Shown: piece by piece, positions 17,588-26,338 of the stretch | How positions within the stretch are numbered: position 1 is the first letter of the stretch | Layout: the number at the start of each line of letters is the position of its first letter | Assembly: GCF_014235765.1 (NCBI RefSeq) | Contig: NZ_JACMYH010000001.1 | Location: 496,001 to 560,000 of the forward strand | Length of the DNA stretch: 64,000 nt | Direction of reading: 5' to 3' | Source: Pseudomonas baltica | GTDB lineage: Bacteria > Pseudomonadota > Gammaproteobacteria > Pseudomonadales > Pseudomonadaceae | Notes under the pieces: generated by a model | The model's database searches: none | Seen by the model: the letters and a program-made list of their open reading frames with translations, nothing else | What the model was told of the DNA's origin: nothing | Translations under genes and position numbers: made by a program

Positions 17588-18898
17588 ATGAAGATTACCA
17601 ATGCGTTGATCCTGTCCGCGAGTGTTTCATTCGCCGTCGCCGGACAGGCCGCTGAGACGTTGACCATTGCCACCGTCAACAACGGTGACATGATCCGCAT
17701 GCAGCGGCTGTCCAAGTTCTTCGAACAACAGCACCCCGACATCACGCTTAACTGGGTCGTGCTCGAGGAGAACGTGTTGCGGCAACGCTTGACGACCGAT
17801 ATCGCGACGCAGGGTGGCCAGTTCGACGTGCTCACGATCGGTACTTACGAGACGCCACTGTGGGGCGCAAAAAACTGGTTGGAACCGATGAAGGATCTGC
17901 CAGCCGACTACGACGTAGACGACATCTTTCCCGCCGTCCGCCAAGGCCTCTCGGTGAACGGCACGCTGTACGCGTTGCCGTTCTACGGCGAAAGTACGGT
18001 CACCTACTACCGGACCGACCTGTTCAAGGCCGCCGGGCTGACCATGCCGCCAGCGCCAACCTGGTCACAGCTAGGCGGTTTCGCGGCCAGGTTGACCGAT
18101 GCATCCAAGGGCCAATACGGTATGTGCCTGCGCGGCAAGGCTGGCTGGGGCGAGAATATGGCCTTGCTCAGTACCATGGCCAATGCCTTCGGTGCGCGTT
18201 GGTTCAACGAGCAATGGCAGCCTCAATTCGACAGTCCCGAGTGGAAGGCGGCTGCTACGTTCTATGTCGAAACGCTGAAGAAGTACGGGCCGCCCGGCGC
18301 TTCGAGCAATGGTTTCAACGAGACGTTGGCGTTGTTCAACAGCGGCAAGTGCGCGATCTGGGTCGACGCCAGCGTGGCCGGTTCCTTCACCACCGACAAA
18401 GCGCAGAGCAGGGTAGTGGACAGTGTTGGTTTCGCTGCGGCGCCCACTGAGGTGACCGACAAGGGCTCATCGTGGTTGTACGCTTGGTCGCTGGCGATTC
18501 CCGCCACCTCTCGGCACAAGGACGCGGCGAAGGCGTTCGTCACCTGGGCGACGTCCAAACAGTACATCCAGCTGGTCACCGACAAGGACGGTATCACCAA
18601 CGTTCCGCCGGGCACTCGCATGTCGACCTACAGCGACGCCTACCTGGCAGCGGCGCCGTTTGCTCAGGTCACCTTGCAGATGATGCAGCATGCCGATCCT
18701 TCGCAGCCTTCCGCCCAGCCCGTTCCATACGTGGGCATTCAGTATGTGGTAATTCCCGAGTTCCAGTCGATCGGTACATCGGTCGGCAAGCTGTTCTCCG
18801 CCGCGCTCACCGGACAGATGTCCGTGGATCAGGCCTTGGCGTCCGCTCAGTCAACGACCGAGCGCGACATGAAGAGAGCCGGTTATCCCAAGCCGTGA
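17588..18898 (+). CDS. Sugar/polyol ABC transporter substrate-binding protein (MtlE-like)
   Basis: A 436-residue periplasmic binding protein of the MalE/sorbitol-mannitol class. It has a signal peptide ending VSFAVAGQAAE, then ETLTIATVNNGDMIRMQRLS and IATQGGQFDVLTIGTYETPLW, motifs typical of polyol-binding MtlE/SmoE. The protein looks full length with no frame damage. Normally the permease genes mtlF and mtlG and the ATPase mtlK follow; here the next gene is an SDR dehydrogenase 34 bases later. The protein is therefore an orphan in this locus and must rely on permeases encoded elsewhere or serve another function. Confidence 0.88.
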   Translation: MKITNALILSASVSFAVAGQAAETLTIATVNNGDMIRMQRLSKFFEQQHPDITLNWVVLEENVLRQRLTTDIATQGGQFDVLTIGTYETPLWGAKNWLEPMKDLPADYDVDDIFPAVRQGLSVNGTLYALPFYGESTVTYYRTDLFKAAGLTMPPAPTWSQLGGFAARLTDASKGQYGMCLRGKAGWGENMALLSTMANAFGARWFNEQWQPQFDSPEWKAAATFYVETLKKYGPPGASSNGFNETLALFNSGKCAIWVDASVAGSFTTDKAQSRVVDSVGFAAAPTEVTDKGSSWLYAWSLAIPATSRHKDAAKAFVTWATSKQYIQLVTDKDGITNVPPGTRMSTYSDAYLAAAPFAQVTLQMMQHADPSQPSAQPVPYVGIQYVVIPEFQSIGTSVGKLFSAALTGQMSVDQALASAQSTTERDMKRAGYPKP

Positions 18899-18932
18899 AG
18901 CCCTTGTTTCCACGAACTCGAAGGTTGACTCG

Positions 18933-19706
18933 ATGAACCGACTAAACGATAAAAGTGCACTGATCACTGGCTCTGCGCGAGGCATTGGTCGCTCGTTCGC
19001 GCAAGCGTACATTCGTGAAGGTGCCATTGTCGCGATCGCCGACATTGATCTGGACCGAGCCCAGGCAACGGCTATCGAACTCGGCCCCCAGGCTTACGCG
19101 GTGGAAATGGACGTCACCCAACAAGCTTCCATCGACCGAGCGATCGCCAGTGTGGTGACACACGCGGGCAAGCTGGACATTCTCGTCAACAACGCGGCGC
19201 TATTCGACCTGGCGCCCATCACCGAAATCACCCGGGCGAGCTACGACAGGCTGTTTGCGATCAACGTCGGGGGAACGCTGTTTACCCTGCAGGCGGCCGC
19301 GAGGCAGATGATCGGCCAGGGGCACGGGGGCAAGATCATCAACATGGCCAGTCAGGCAGGACGGCGAGGTGAGGCTCTTGTGGGTGTGTACTGTGCGACC
19401 AAGGCGGCTGTGATCAGCCTGACCCAGTCCGCCGGGCTCAATCTCATCAAGGAGCGGATCAACGTCAATGCCATCGCCCCGGGGGTGGTCGAGGGTGAAC
19501 ACTGGGATGGCGTCGACGCGTTGTTCGCCAAGTACGAAAATCGCCCACTGGGCGAGAAAAAGCGTCTGGTCAGCCAGGAAGTCCCCTTCGGTCGCATGGG
19601 CACGGCCGAGGACCTGGTGGGCATGGCGCTCTTTCTGGCAAGCGACGAAAGCGACTACGTCGTGGCCCAGACCTATAATGTCGATGGCGGCAATTGGATG
19701 AGCTGA
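18933..19706 (+). CDS. SDR-family polyol (sorbitol/L-iditol-like) dehydrogenase
   Basis: A 257-residue short-chain dehydrogenase. The cofactor motif TGSARGIG is at residues 12-19, followed by NNAA, the catalytic Ser in MASQAG and Y-C-A-T-K. The sequence resembles sorbitol dehydrogenases (PolS/SmoS type), which oxidise D-sorbitol to D-fructose with NAD+. Together with the adjacent fructokinase this gives sorbitol to fructose to fructose-6-phosphate. It is probably co-transcribed with the binding-protein gene. Exact polyol specificity is inferred from context. Confidence 0.82.
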   Translation: MNRLNDKSALITGSARGIGRSFAQAYIREGAIVAIADIDLDRAQATAIELGPQAYAVEMDVTQQASIDRAIASVVTHAGKLDILVNNAALFDLAPITEITRASYDRLFAINVGGTLFTLQAAARQMIGQGHGGKIINMASQAGRRGEALVGVYCATKAAVISLTQSAGLNLIKERINVNAIAPGVVEGEHWDGVDALFAKYENRPLGEKKRLVSQEVPFGRMGTAEDLVGMALFLASDESDYVVAQTYNVDGGNWMS

Positions 19707-19737
19707 AAATCTCGCCCTGGGCAGTCATCGCTCTTGG

Positions 19738-21864
19738 TCAGAACGTATACGCCACGCCCGCCTGAACCGTACGCGGTGCGCCAGGATACGCGTACGTGTT
19801 GAACGCGCCTTCGTCGTAGCCCTTGTTGAACACATTCTGCAGTTCCAGGTTCAGGCGTACGTGAGGGTTCACCTGATAGAAACTCAGCAGATCGACCACG
19901 CTGTAGCGCTCCATGGTGTAGGTCTGGGCTGCGGTCTGTCCGGCGCGGTCGTCGATGTATTTCAAGCCCACGCCCAGGCCAAGTCCTTTGGCTGCGCCGT
20001 CCTGGAACTCGTAGGTGTTGAGCAGGCTGAAGCTGTTGCGCGGAATGTTGGCAAGGCGGGTGCCGTTGGGCAGGTTGTTGTCGTCGGTCACCCGCGCATC
20101 GACGTAGGCGTAGCCACCGATCATCCGCCATTGCGGCGTGAGGTTGCCGGCGATGGTGATGTCCAGGCCACGGCTGGTGACTTCGCCGGCCGCGACGCTG
20201 TAGGTCGGGTCGACCGGATCACGGGTGAGCACGTTTTCCTTGACGATGTGGTAGACGGCGCCGTCGATGCTCAGCTGCTGATCGAGGGCTTCCCACTTCA
20301 TGCCCAGCTCGTAAGATTTACCTTCTTCCGGGTCAAACCCGCTGCCATCGCGGCTCGCGCCGCTGTTGGGTTTGAACGACCGCGCGGTGTTGGCGTACAG
20401 CGCCAGTGTATCGGTGAGGTCGTAGATCAAACCCAGCCGTGGTGTTGCCGAGGTCTGCGCGGCCTTCCAGTCCACAGAGCCTGGCAAGCGGTTGTCGTAG
20501 TCCTGTTCGAAGCGTTCCAGACGCACGCCTGCGAGCACTTTGAAGCGCTCGGTCAAGGCGACCTGGTCTTGAATGAACGCGGCTAAGGTTTTCAGGTTTT
20601 CCGTGTCGTGGGTGGTGGTGCGGGTGAGGGCTGGGCGTGGCTGACCGAGCACCGGGTTGTAGAGGTCGATGGGGTAGGTGCCGGTCGCCGCGGACGAGCG
20701 CTGGATGATCGAGCGGTAGTCATAATCTTCATACTCCACGCCGGCCAGCAAGGTGTGGGAAAACCCCGCGGTATCGAAATGGCCGGTAAGGTTCAGCTGA
20801 TAGTCGCGGTCGGTCCATTCCAGTTTGCGGTAGTTGAAGTTGCGCTGCAGGGTACGTCCATCCAGCGGGGCTGCGTTGGCCTCGACCGCATTGCCCTTGA
20901 GGCTGCCGTCAAGCCACTGCATCCCGCCGGCCAGGGTCCAGTCGTCATCGAGGCGGTGCTCGAACCTGACTTGGGCCATGTCGTTGTCGTTGTGCAGCAG
21001 GTTGTCACGGCCTTGCTCCCAAACATTGGTGTCGCGCGAAGCGCTGCCCCGCTGGGTGGCGTAGCGAGTCAGGCCGCGATCGAGTGGATGGTTGTTGCGC
21101 ATGAAATCGCCTTCGAAGACGATTTTGGTAGCGTCGCTGGCTTGCCAGCTGAGCACGGGCGCGATGTCGTAGCGTTCGGTTTCCACATGGTCACGAAAGC
21201 TCTCGCCGCCTTCGCCCAACACGTTCAGCCGATAGGCCAGGCGCCCATCCTCGCTGAGCGGCCCGCCGGCATCCAGCGTGGCGCGGTGCATGCCCTGATC
21301 GTTCAGCTGGCTGCCAATCGTCACCTTGCGCTCGGCCAGCGGTTGCTTGCTGACGACGTTGAAAGTGCCGCCCGGATCACCGCGGCCATACAGGCTCGTC
21401 GCCGGGCCGCGGATCACTTCCAGGCGTTCCACGGTATTGGCGTCCGGCGCATTGGGGTAGCCGCGATTGATTGGAAAACCGTTGCGGTAGAACTCGCCCG
21501 TGGTGAAGCCGCGTACGGTGAAAGTGGTCAGGCCCTGACCACCGAAGTTGTTGGCGCGGCCGACACCCCCTGCGTAATCCAGCGCGTCCTGCAAGCGAGT
21601 GGAGGCGGTGTCTTCCAATACGTCACGGGGCACTACGCTGATCGACTGAGGCGTCTCGTGCAGGGCCGTGTCTGTGCGCGTCGCACTCATGGAGCGGGTG
21701 GCTTTGTAACCCGTGACCGGACCATCCGCGCGTTCATAGTCACTGTCGGCCTCGATGTTCACCGCTTCGAGCTGGAGGTTTCCGCTGGCTTCGACGGGTT
21801 CGGAAGCCCAGGCAGACACCGGGGCAGCTTGCAGCAGGCACAGCGAAAGTAACGTGCGACGCAT
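19738..21864 (-). CDS. TonB-dependent siderophore receptor
   Basis: A 708-residue outer-membrane receptor. After a signal peptide (SLCLLQAAPVSAWA) come a plug domain with ETPQSISVVPRDVLEDTAS and LEVIRGPATSLYGRGDPGG (typical of ferric-siderophore receptors), a 22-strand barrel, and a C-terminal aromatic (AGVAYTF) for BAM recognition. No N-terminal signalling domain and no FecI/FecR-type genes are present, so it is not a transducer. A Fur-like box lies about 55 bases upstream. The siderophore is unknown and no biosynthetic genes are nearby, so a xenosiderophore is likely. Confidence 0.92.
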   Translation of the reverse strand: MRRTLLSLCLLQAAPVSAWASEPVEASGNLQLEAVNIEADSDYERADGPVTGYKATRSMSATRTDTALHETPQSISVVPRDVLEDTASTRLQDALDYAGGVGRANNFGGQGLTTFTVRGFTTGEFYRNGFPINRGYPNAPDANTVERLEVIRGPATSLYGRGDPGGTFNVVSKQPLAERKVTIGSQLNDQGMHRATLDAGGPLSEDGRLAYRLNVLGEGGESFRDHVETERYDIAPVLSWQASDATKIVFEGDFMRNNHPLDRGLTRYATQRGSASRDTNVWEQGRDNLLHNDNDMAQVRFEHRLDDDWTLAGGMQWLDGSLKGNAVEANAAPLDGRTLQRNFNYRKLEWTDRDYQLNLTGHFDTAGFSHTLLAGVEYEDYDYRSIIQRSSAATGTYPIDLYNPVLGQPRPALTRTTTHDTENLKTLAAFIQDQVALTERFKVLAGVRLERFEQDYDNRLPGSVDWKAAQTSATPRLGLIYDLTDTLALYANTARSFKPNSGASRDGSGFDPEEGKSYELGMKWEALDQQLSIDGAVYHIVKENVLTRDPVDPTYSVAAGEVTSRGLDITIAGNLTPQWRMIGGYAYVDARVTDDNNLPNGTRLANIPRNSFSLLNTYEFQDGAAKGLGLGVGLKYIDDRAGQTAAQTYTMERYSVVDLLSFYQVNPHVRLNLELQNVFNKGYDEGAFNTYAYPGAPRTVQAGVAYTF

Positions 21865-21917
21865 GGGTTCATCGTTCCAGGCAGGGGAGGCTAGCGAAAT
21901 GGCAGCGGATTCTATCC

Positions 21918-21933
21918 GCAAACGATTCGCATT
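21918..21933. promoter_or_regulatory. Fur-box-like site before the siderophore receptor
   Basis: GCAAACGATTCGCATT resembles the Pseudomonas Fur core GCAAATGATTCTCATT at 14 of 16 positions and lies in the promoter region of the minus-strand receptor gene. Confidence 0.65.
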
Positions 21934-21960
21934 GACAGTTGCCGCCATCGAAAGCTTGCT

Positions 21961-22371
21961 TTAAACAGTCGCCAGTATTTCCGCCAGCCTGGTGTGCTCC
22001 CAGGTACTTAGAAGCTCGATAGGGTCGGTGCCGTAGTGGTGGGATGAATCGAAGAGGTAGGTGCGGCCGTCCGGGCTTTCACAACGCTCGCAATGAAAGC
22101 GCCCGTTTTCATGGTTGTGAAAGGTGATGATCCAGCCGTCGGCGCCGACGGTCATCGCTGTGCCGTAGGCATCGGCCCAATCCGTTTCGTCGAGACGGTG
22201 CAAGGTGCGAATACCTAGAGCGACGTCACGAAGCAGTTGGCAAGTTTCTCGTGCAGAGAGGGCGGCGGCGGACACTTGAAGAGCCTGGTCAAAGTGAAGA
22301 GCAGCTTTATAGGCGATGCAGAAGGGGCGGCAACCTCGTTGAATTAACCGTAAAACCATAGATAACATCAT
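21961..22371 (-). CDS. Small hypothetical protein (Pseudomonas DUF7693-like)
   Basis: The conserved-looking part begins at SAAALSARETCQLLRDVAL and contains GWIITFHNHENG, an SPDGRTYLFDSSHHYGTDPIELLS segment and a C-terminal helix, resembling a family of roughly 100-residue Pseudomonas proteins of unknown function. The start is uncertain: ATG at 22371 overlaps the stop of a six-codon open frame that has a strong GGAGG site (start 22388), suggesting translational coupling, while GTG at 22275 would give a 104-residue protein matching the conserved part only. No membrane segment. Function unknown. Confidence 0.6.
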   Translation of the reverse strand: MMLSMVLRLIQRGCRPFCIAYKAALHFDQALQVSAAALSARETCQLLRDVALGIRTLHRLDETDWADAYGTAMTVGADGWIITFHNHENGRFHCERCESPDGRTYLFDSSHHYGTDPIELLSTWEHTRLAEILATV

Positions 22372-22695
22372 GACGCGCCGTCGCACATGGTTTCCTCCGT
22401 GAATCTTCCTCAAAGGTGATCAGTAAGGAGCACCAGGCTGCTTTGCTGCGTTCACCAGGATGCCTTTAGCCATAAACAATAACATCATGACGAGGCTCCG
22501 CTACGAGTTGCTTTCATTTCCGTATTATCAACTTAGTAATCACCAAGCGGGGCAGGGTGCCAGGCGCAGGTTTTAATTCAATGTGGCTACGTCGAGAGGG
22601 AAGGGGCTAAGTCAAAATCTTTACCCTATCATGATGTTATTAATAGACAGCACGGCGTCAGCCTTCCTTGCTAGCTGGCTTCAAGCATCAACTCC
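22372..22695. other. Gap without a recognised gene
   Basis: Moderately AT-rich. It holds the six-codon leader frame at 22371-22388 and, on the minus strand, a second ATGATG start with the same GTCATGATGTTAT context near 22490 leading to a 22-codon frame. The duplicated start context hints at an old local duplication. Nothing else is recognised. Confidence 0.4.
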
Positions 22696-23658
22696 CTAGC
22701 CCTCTTCAGCTGACTTTTTTTGCAGAGGTCCATAAACCCGATGCCTATCCTTATAACGATAGAGATTCATTGCCTCCACATAAGGCTCTTCCTCCAGCAA
22801 CGCCAGACGGGTGTTCTTGCGGATCACAACTTTAGGTTCGTAACTCGAGAGCGGCTTTATCTTGGGCGGTGCGATACCCGTTTCATACACGAAGGGCACT
22901 GGCGCGATGATGGGTTTGACCTTCGAGTCGCCGTTCCTGACCCGTGCCCGGATATGAGGCTGAACCAAGCGGCGAATGGCAACCTGTTCTTGCGGGTCCA
23001 GCTTGCCCAGCATGTCAATGCCGTAGACGAGAGCATTCTCGGCAGCGGCTTCCGAGGAGTGGTGCACCGTTGCCTGTTTGTCATGATATTGATCGAGTAG
23101 CTCGTGCCACTCTTGCAGCAGATCACCGGCCATCTTGCGGGCGCCGGACGAACCGGTGTCATCCCAATAAAAGTTGATGTTCGACGGCGCAGTGAGCACG
23201 TTGGTCAGACGCAGGGCTTGCTTGGGCACGATGCCATTTCCGCTGCCTTTGAAGCGGTTCCACACGTTGCGGCGGTCGTTGGTTTTGTCGATGGCACCGA
23301 TCAACTTGCCCAGTTCGACACGCGTCGCATTGGTCTGCAGGATCTTGTCGATGGCAGTGCGGGGCAGGGCGATGGCACCAGGCACACGCAATGTTTCCCG
23401 CGGGTGCTGACCCACTTTGACCCATATACTGGTCAACGCCTCGAACGCCGCCTGTACCGCCTCGTCACCTTCCAGTACACGCACTTCTATGGGTTCGTTG
23501 CGCACCGCATCCTCGGGCCTGAAATCCAGACCAAACATGGCATCGACACGTACGTGGTCTGCTGCAGTTCGCAATACTTCGCCCAAATCGGTCAGTTCGG
23601 CTTGAAGCCTGTTGACCATGGCGATAGCTGCGCTGGTCTGGCTAAGATGAAGATCCAT
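22696..23658 (-). CDS. Tus-like DNA replication terminus site-binding protein
   Basis: A 320-residue soluble protein with features of the Tus (Ter-binding) family: a helical N-terminus, then LRVPGAIALPRTAIDKIL (Tus has RLPGV at the same point), ALRLTNVLTAPSNINFYWDD (Tus AYRTLTVLHDPATLRFGWA) and a basic SKVKPIIAPVPFVYE segment (Tus VKVQPIARVWYKG), in the same order and spacing. Length fits (E. coli Tus is 309). Tus blocks replication forks in a polar way at Ter sites by opposing DnaB. A perfect LexA box sits 44 bases upstream, so SOS control is likely. It stands alone. The family call is by motif order and is good but not certain. Confidence 0.65.
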   Translation of the reverse strand: MDLHLSQTSAAIAMVNRLQAELTDLGEVLRTAADHVRVDAMFGLDFRPEDAVRNEPIEVRVLEGDEAVQAAFEALTSIWVKVGQHPRETLRVPGAIALPRTAIDKILQTNATRVELGKLIGAIDKTNDRRNVWNRFKGSGNGIVPKQALRLTNVLTAPSNINFYWDDTGSSGARKMAGDLLQEWHELLDQYHDKQATVHHSSEAAAENALVYGIDMLGKLDPQEQVAIRRLVQPHIRARVRNGDSKVKPIIAPVPFVYETGIAPPKIKPLSSYEPKVVIRKNTRLALLEEEPYVEAMNLYRYKDRHRVYGPLQKKSAEEG

Positions 23659-23702
23659 GCGTATGTCCGGATAATGGGCAGGTGCGGTATTCTAGCTGAG
23701 CA

Positions 23703-23718
23703 CTGTATCTTTATACAG
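23703..23718. promoter_or_regulatory. LexA (SOS) box upstream of the Tus-like gene
   Basis: CTGTATCTTTATACAG is CTG-N10-CAG with perfect 6-bp arms and an AT-rich centre, matching the gamma-proteobacterial LexA consensus CTGTATATNNATACAG at all but one or two positions. It overlaps the promoter region of the minus-strand gene starting at 23658; TAGAAT at about 23688-23693 is a possible -10. Confidence 0.85.
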
Positions 23719-23937
23719 CTCTGTCGGTTGGCTACCCAAATAGTCCGTGAACGTTGCCATGGAGAGGGTCTTGAGGAAAAGTGAGTTACCGGTAAAGCAC
23801 TGCGTCACCTGTGGTCTTGCGTTCACTTGGCGCAAGAAATGGGCGCGCTGTTGGGACGAGGTCCGCTACTGTTCGGAACGTTGCAGGCGGCAGAAGAAGC
23901 CGGTTTCCGGTGGTTGATATTTCAAAGCCCGTGTCTG

Positions 23938-24957
23938 TCACCCGCTAGCGATATCACCGTTGGGCACGCCAGCGGTGCTCTGCCGAACGACCAGGCTGTG
24001 GGGCAGCGTCACGTGCCGCACTTCAAGGGGGCGTTTCTCGATCAAACTGATCAGCATGTCCACCGCGTGCTGGCCGAAGCACTCGGCTGGCTGGGCGATG
24101 GTCGTCAGCGGTGGGTCGCAATAGGCAGCCAGTTCGATGTCGTCGAAGCCGGCCAGGGAAACGTCCTGGGGAACTCGCAGGCCCATTTCCTTGATGCGCT
24201 TCAATGCGCCAATGGCCATCTCATCGCTTTCACAGAACAATGCAGTAGGGCGCTCGGGCATGCCGAGCAACTGCAGTGCTCCGTTATAGCCTGCTTTCAG
24301 GCTGAAATCCCCTGGGCAAATCAACTTGGCATCGGGTGTGATGCCTGCTGCACGCAAGGCTGCCTCGTAGCCCGCACGCCGATCACGGGTCAACGGGCTG
24401 GTGGCAGGCCCGTTGATCAAACCCACACGTCGGTGGCCCAGGGCAAGCAGGTGTTCTGTGACCGCTCGCGCAGCGCCATGGTTATCCAGACTGACGGTGG
24501 GATGACGGCCCCCCTCGAGTATTTCGCAGGCGTTGACGATAGGGGGCAGGTCGGCTGCGTCGGTAGTCGACGCGAATGGATCGTAGGCGCGCAGCTGCAG
24601 GACGCCGTCGGCTTGATGGGCGTGCACCAGGTCGGCATATTCGCGCTCGGTCGCTTCGCAGCCCAACGTGTCGCACAGCAATACACGATAGCCCGCCGAC
24701 TGGGCAGCTTTCTGCGCGCCGCTGATGACACGAGCAAAAAAACTGTTGGCAATATGCGGCACGAGGATGACCAGGTTGAACGTGCGTCGCGAACGGAACT
24801 GCACGGCCATCAGGTTTGGCCGGTACCCGGCCTGTTCCACCGCAGCATTGACCCGCTCGCGCGTTGCCAGCAGTACCCGTTCGGGTGATTTCAGCGCACG
24901 CGATACGGTTGCCACCGAAACGCCGGCCAGCCGCGCCACTTCACGAATATTCGACAC
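23938..24957 (-). CDS. LacI-family transcriptional repressor
   Basis: A 339-residue regulator. The N-terminal helix-turn-helix and hinge are NIREVARLAGVSVATVSRAL (residues 3-22), and the rest is a periplasmic-binding-protein-like effector domain (LVILVPHIANSFFARVI; CESDEMAIGALK; DVSLAGFDDIELA). It is divergent from the Gfo/Idh - isomerase - transporter operon and a perfect operator palindrome lies between them, so it is the local repressor responding to the imported sugar or derivative. Confidence 0.93.
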   Translation of the reverse strand: MSNIREVARLAGVSVATVSRALKSPERVLLATRERVNAAVEQAGYRPNLMAVQFRSRRTFNLVILVPHIANSFFARVISGAQKAAQSAGYRVLLCDTLGCEATEREYADLVHAHQADGVLQLRAYDPFASTTDAADLPPIVNACEILEGGRHPTVSLDNHGAARAVTEHLLALGHRRVGLINGPATSPLTRDRRAGYEAALRAAGITPDAKLICPGDFSLKAGYNGALQLLGMPERPTALFCESDEMAIGALKRIKEMGLRVPQDVSLAGFDDIELAAYCDPPLTTIAQPAECFGQHAVDMLISLIEKRPLEVRHVTLPHSLVVRQSTAGVPNGDIASG

Positions 24958-25082
24958 GCCTACCTCGTCCCCGGTAATCCCGACGCAAAGCTTACCTCAG
25001 TTTGCCACTGCCTCCGGTACCGCGATGATCCGCCCGATGGTGTTTGACAGGGGACGCGTTGACGCCTAGATTCCATGAACGA

Positions 25083-25098
25083 ATGTAACCGGTTACAT
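25083..25098. promoter_or_regulatory. LacI-type operator
   Basis: ATGTAACCGGTTACAT is a perfect 16-bp palindrome with the central CG typical of LacI/GalR operators. It is 64 bases before the operon start at 25163 and 125 bases before the repressor start, so it can control both. Confidence 0.88.
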
Positions 25099-25162
25099 CG
25101 CCAGATCATTGATTGCTGATCTGACCAGCGCTGAGCTGACAAGGATCTAGAGGCTGGATGTC

Positions 25163-26338
25163 ATGCAAAAAACCAGAATGGGTTTCGTCGGTGGCGGGGA
25201 AGGGTCGTTCATTGCCTTGGCACATCGGCAGGCGGCGGCGCTGGATGGGCGATTCGATCTGGTGTGCGGCGCTTTCAGCCGCGATTCGCTGAACAATCAG
25301 CGTACTGGAAACGCGTTGGGGCTCGCGCCACAGCGTGTCTATGGCGACTGGCGGGAGATGATCGAGGCCGAAGCGCGGCTCCCCGAAGACCAGCGCATGC
25401 AGTTGCTGGTCAACGTCACGCCCAATCATCTTCATGCACCCGTCGCACAGCGCGCGATCCAGGCAGGCTTCCATGTGTTCAGCGAAAAGCCCGCCGCTTT
25501 GAACCTGGCCGAGCTGCAGGCGCTGGACCAGACCTTGCTCGGCAGTGACCGGCTCTATGGCCTGGCCCACGTGTACCTGGGCTACCCCATGGTCTGGGAA
25601 GCCCGCGAGCTGGTACGCAATGGCCTCATCGGTGCCGTGCGCAAAGTCATCGTCGAATACCCGCAAGGCTGGCTCAGCCAGGACATCGCCAGCCAAGGCA
25701 ACAAACAGGCCGACTGGCGCGACGATCCGCAGCGGTCGGGCATCGGCGGCTGCATTGGTGACATCGGTACGCATGCGTTTAGCCTGGCTGAATTCGTTGC
25801 CGATCAGCAGGTGTACTGCCTCAGCGCCATGCTCGGCTCCCATGTCGAAGGTCGCCAACTGGACGACGACGTCAGTGTGCTGATCAAGATGAGCGGCGGG
25901 GCCAGCGGAGTTCTGATCGCCAGCCAGGTCTGCGCCGGCGAAGAGAATCCGTTGAAGATCCGCGTCTATGGCGAGTTGGGCGGGCTGGAATGGCGGCAGG
26001 AAGAGCCATCCAGCCTGATCCACCGTTCGCTGGACCAGCCCATGCGCATCCTGCGTTCGGGTCTTGGCCAACCTTGGCTCAGTGACGCCGCCACGCGCCG
26101 GATGCGTTTGCCCGCAGGGCATCCCGAAGGTTACCTGGAGGCGATGGCCAATCTGTACGTGGATTTTGCCGACGCCATCCAGGCGGGCGGGGCCGGCAAC
26201 CAGGTGCCAGGCGTACCCGGCATGGACATCGGCCTGCGTGGGATGGCCTTCATCGAAGCCGCACTCATCAACCACCGCGGCGACGCCAAGTGGACCGAAC
26301 TGATCTGCCCATCTTCCTCACGGAGTATTGCACAATGA
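25163..26338 (+). CDS. Gfo/Idh/MocA-family oxidoreductase
   Basis: A 391-residue NAD(P)-dependent sugar or cyclitol dehydrogenase. The Rossmann start is MGFVGGGEGSFIA, the conserved EKPAALN motif holds the catalytic-region Lys, and GGCIGDIGTHAFSLAEF carries the D-x-x-x-H signature. It begins the LacI-controlled operon and overlaps the next gene by four bases (ATGA). Relatives act on glycosides, inositols or 3-keto-sugars; with the isomerase and NupG-like transporter this points to a sugar or cyclitol pathway whose substrate is not identifiable. Confidence 0.9.
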   Translation: MQKTRMGFVGGGEGSFIALAHRQAAALDGRFDLVCGAFSRDSLNNQRTGNALGLAPQRVYGDWREMIEAEARLPEDQRMQLLVNVTPNHLHAPVAQRAIQAGFHVFSEKPAALNLAELQALDQTLLGSDRLYGLAHVYLGYPMVWEARELVRNGLIGAVRKVIVEYPQGWLSQDIASQGNKQADWRDDPQRSGIGGCIGDIGTHAFSLAEFVADQQVYCLSAMLGSHVEGRQLDDDVSVLIKMSGGASGVLIASQVCAGEENPLKIRVYGELGGLEWRQEEPSSLIHRSLDQPMRILRSGLGQPWLSDAATRRMRLPAGHPEGYLEAMANLYVDFADAIQAGGAGNQVPGVPGMDIGLRGMAFIEAALINHRGDAKWTELICPSSSRSIAQ

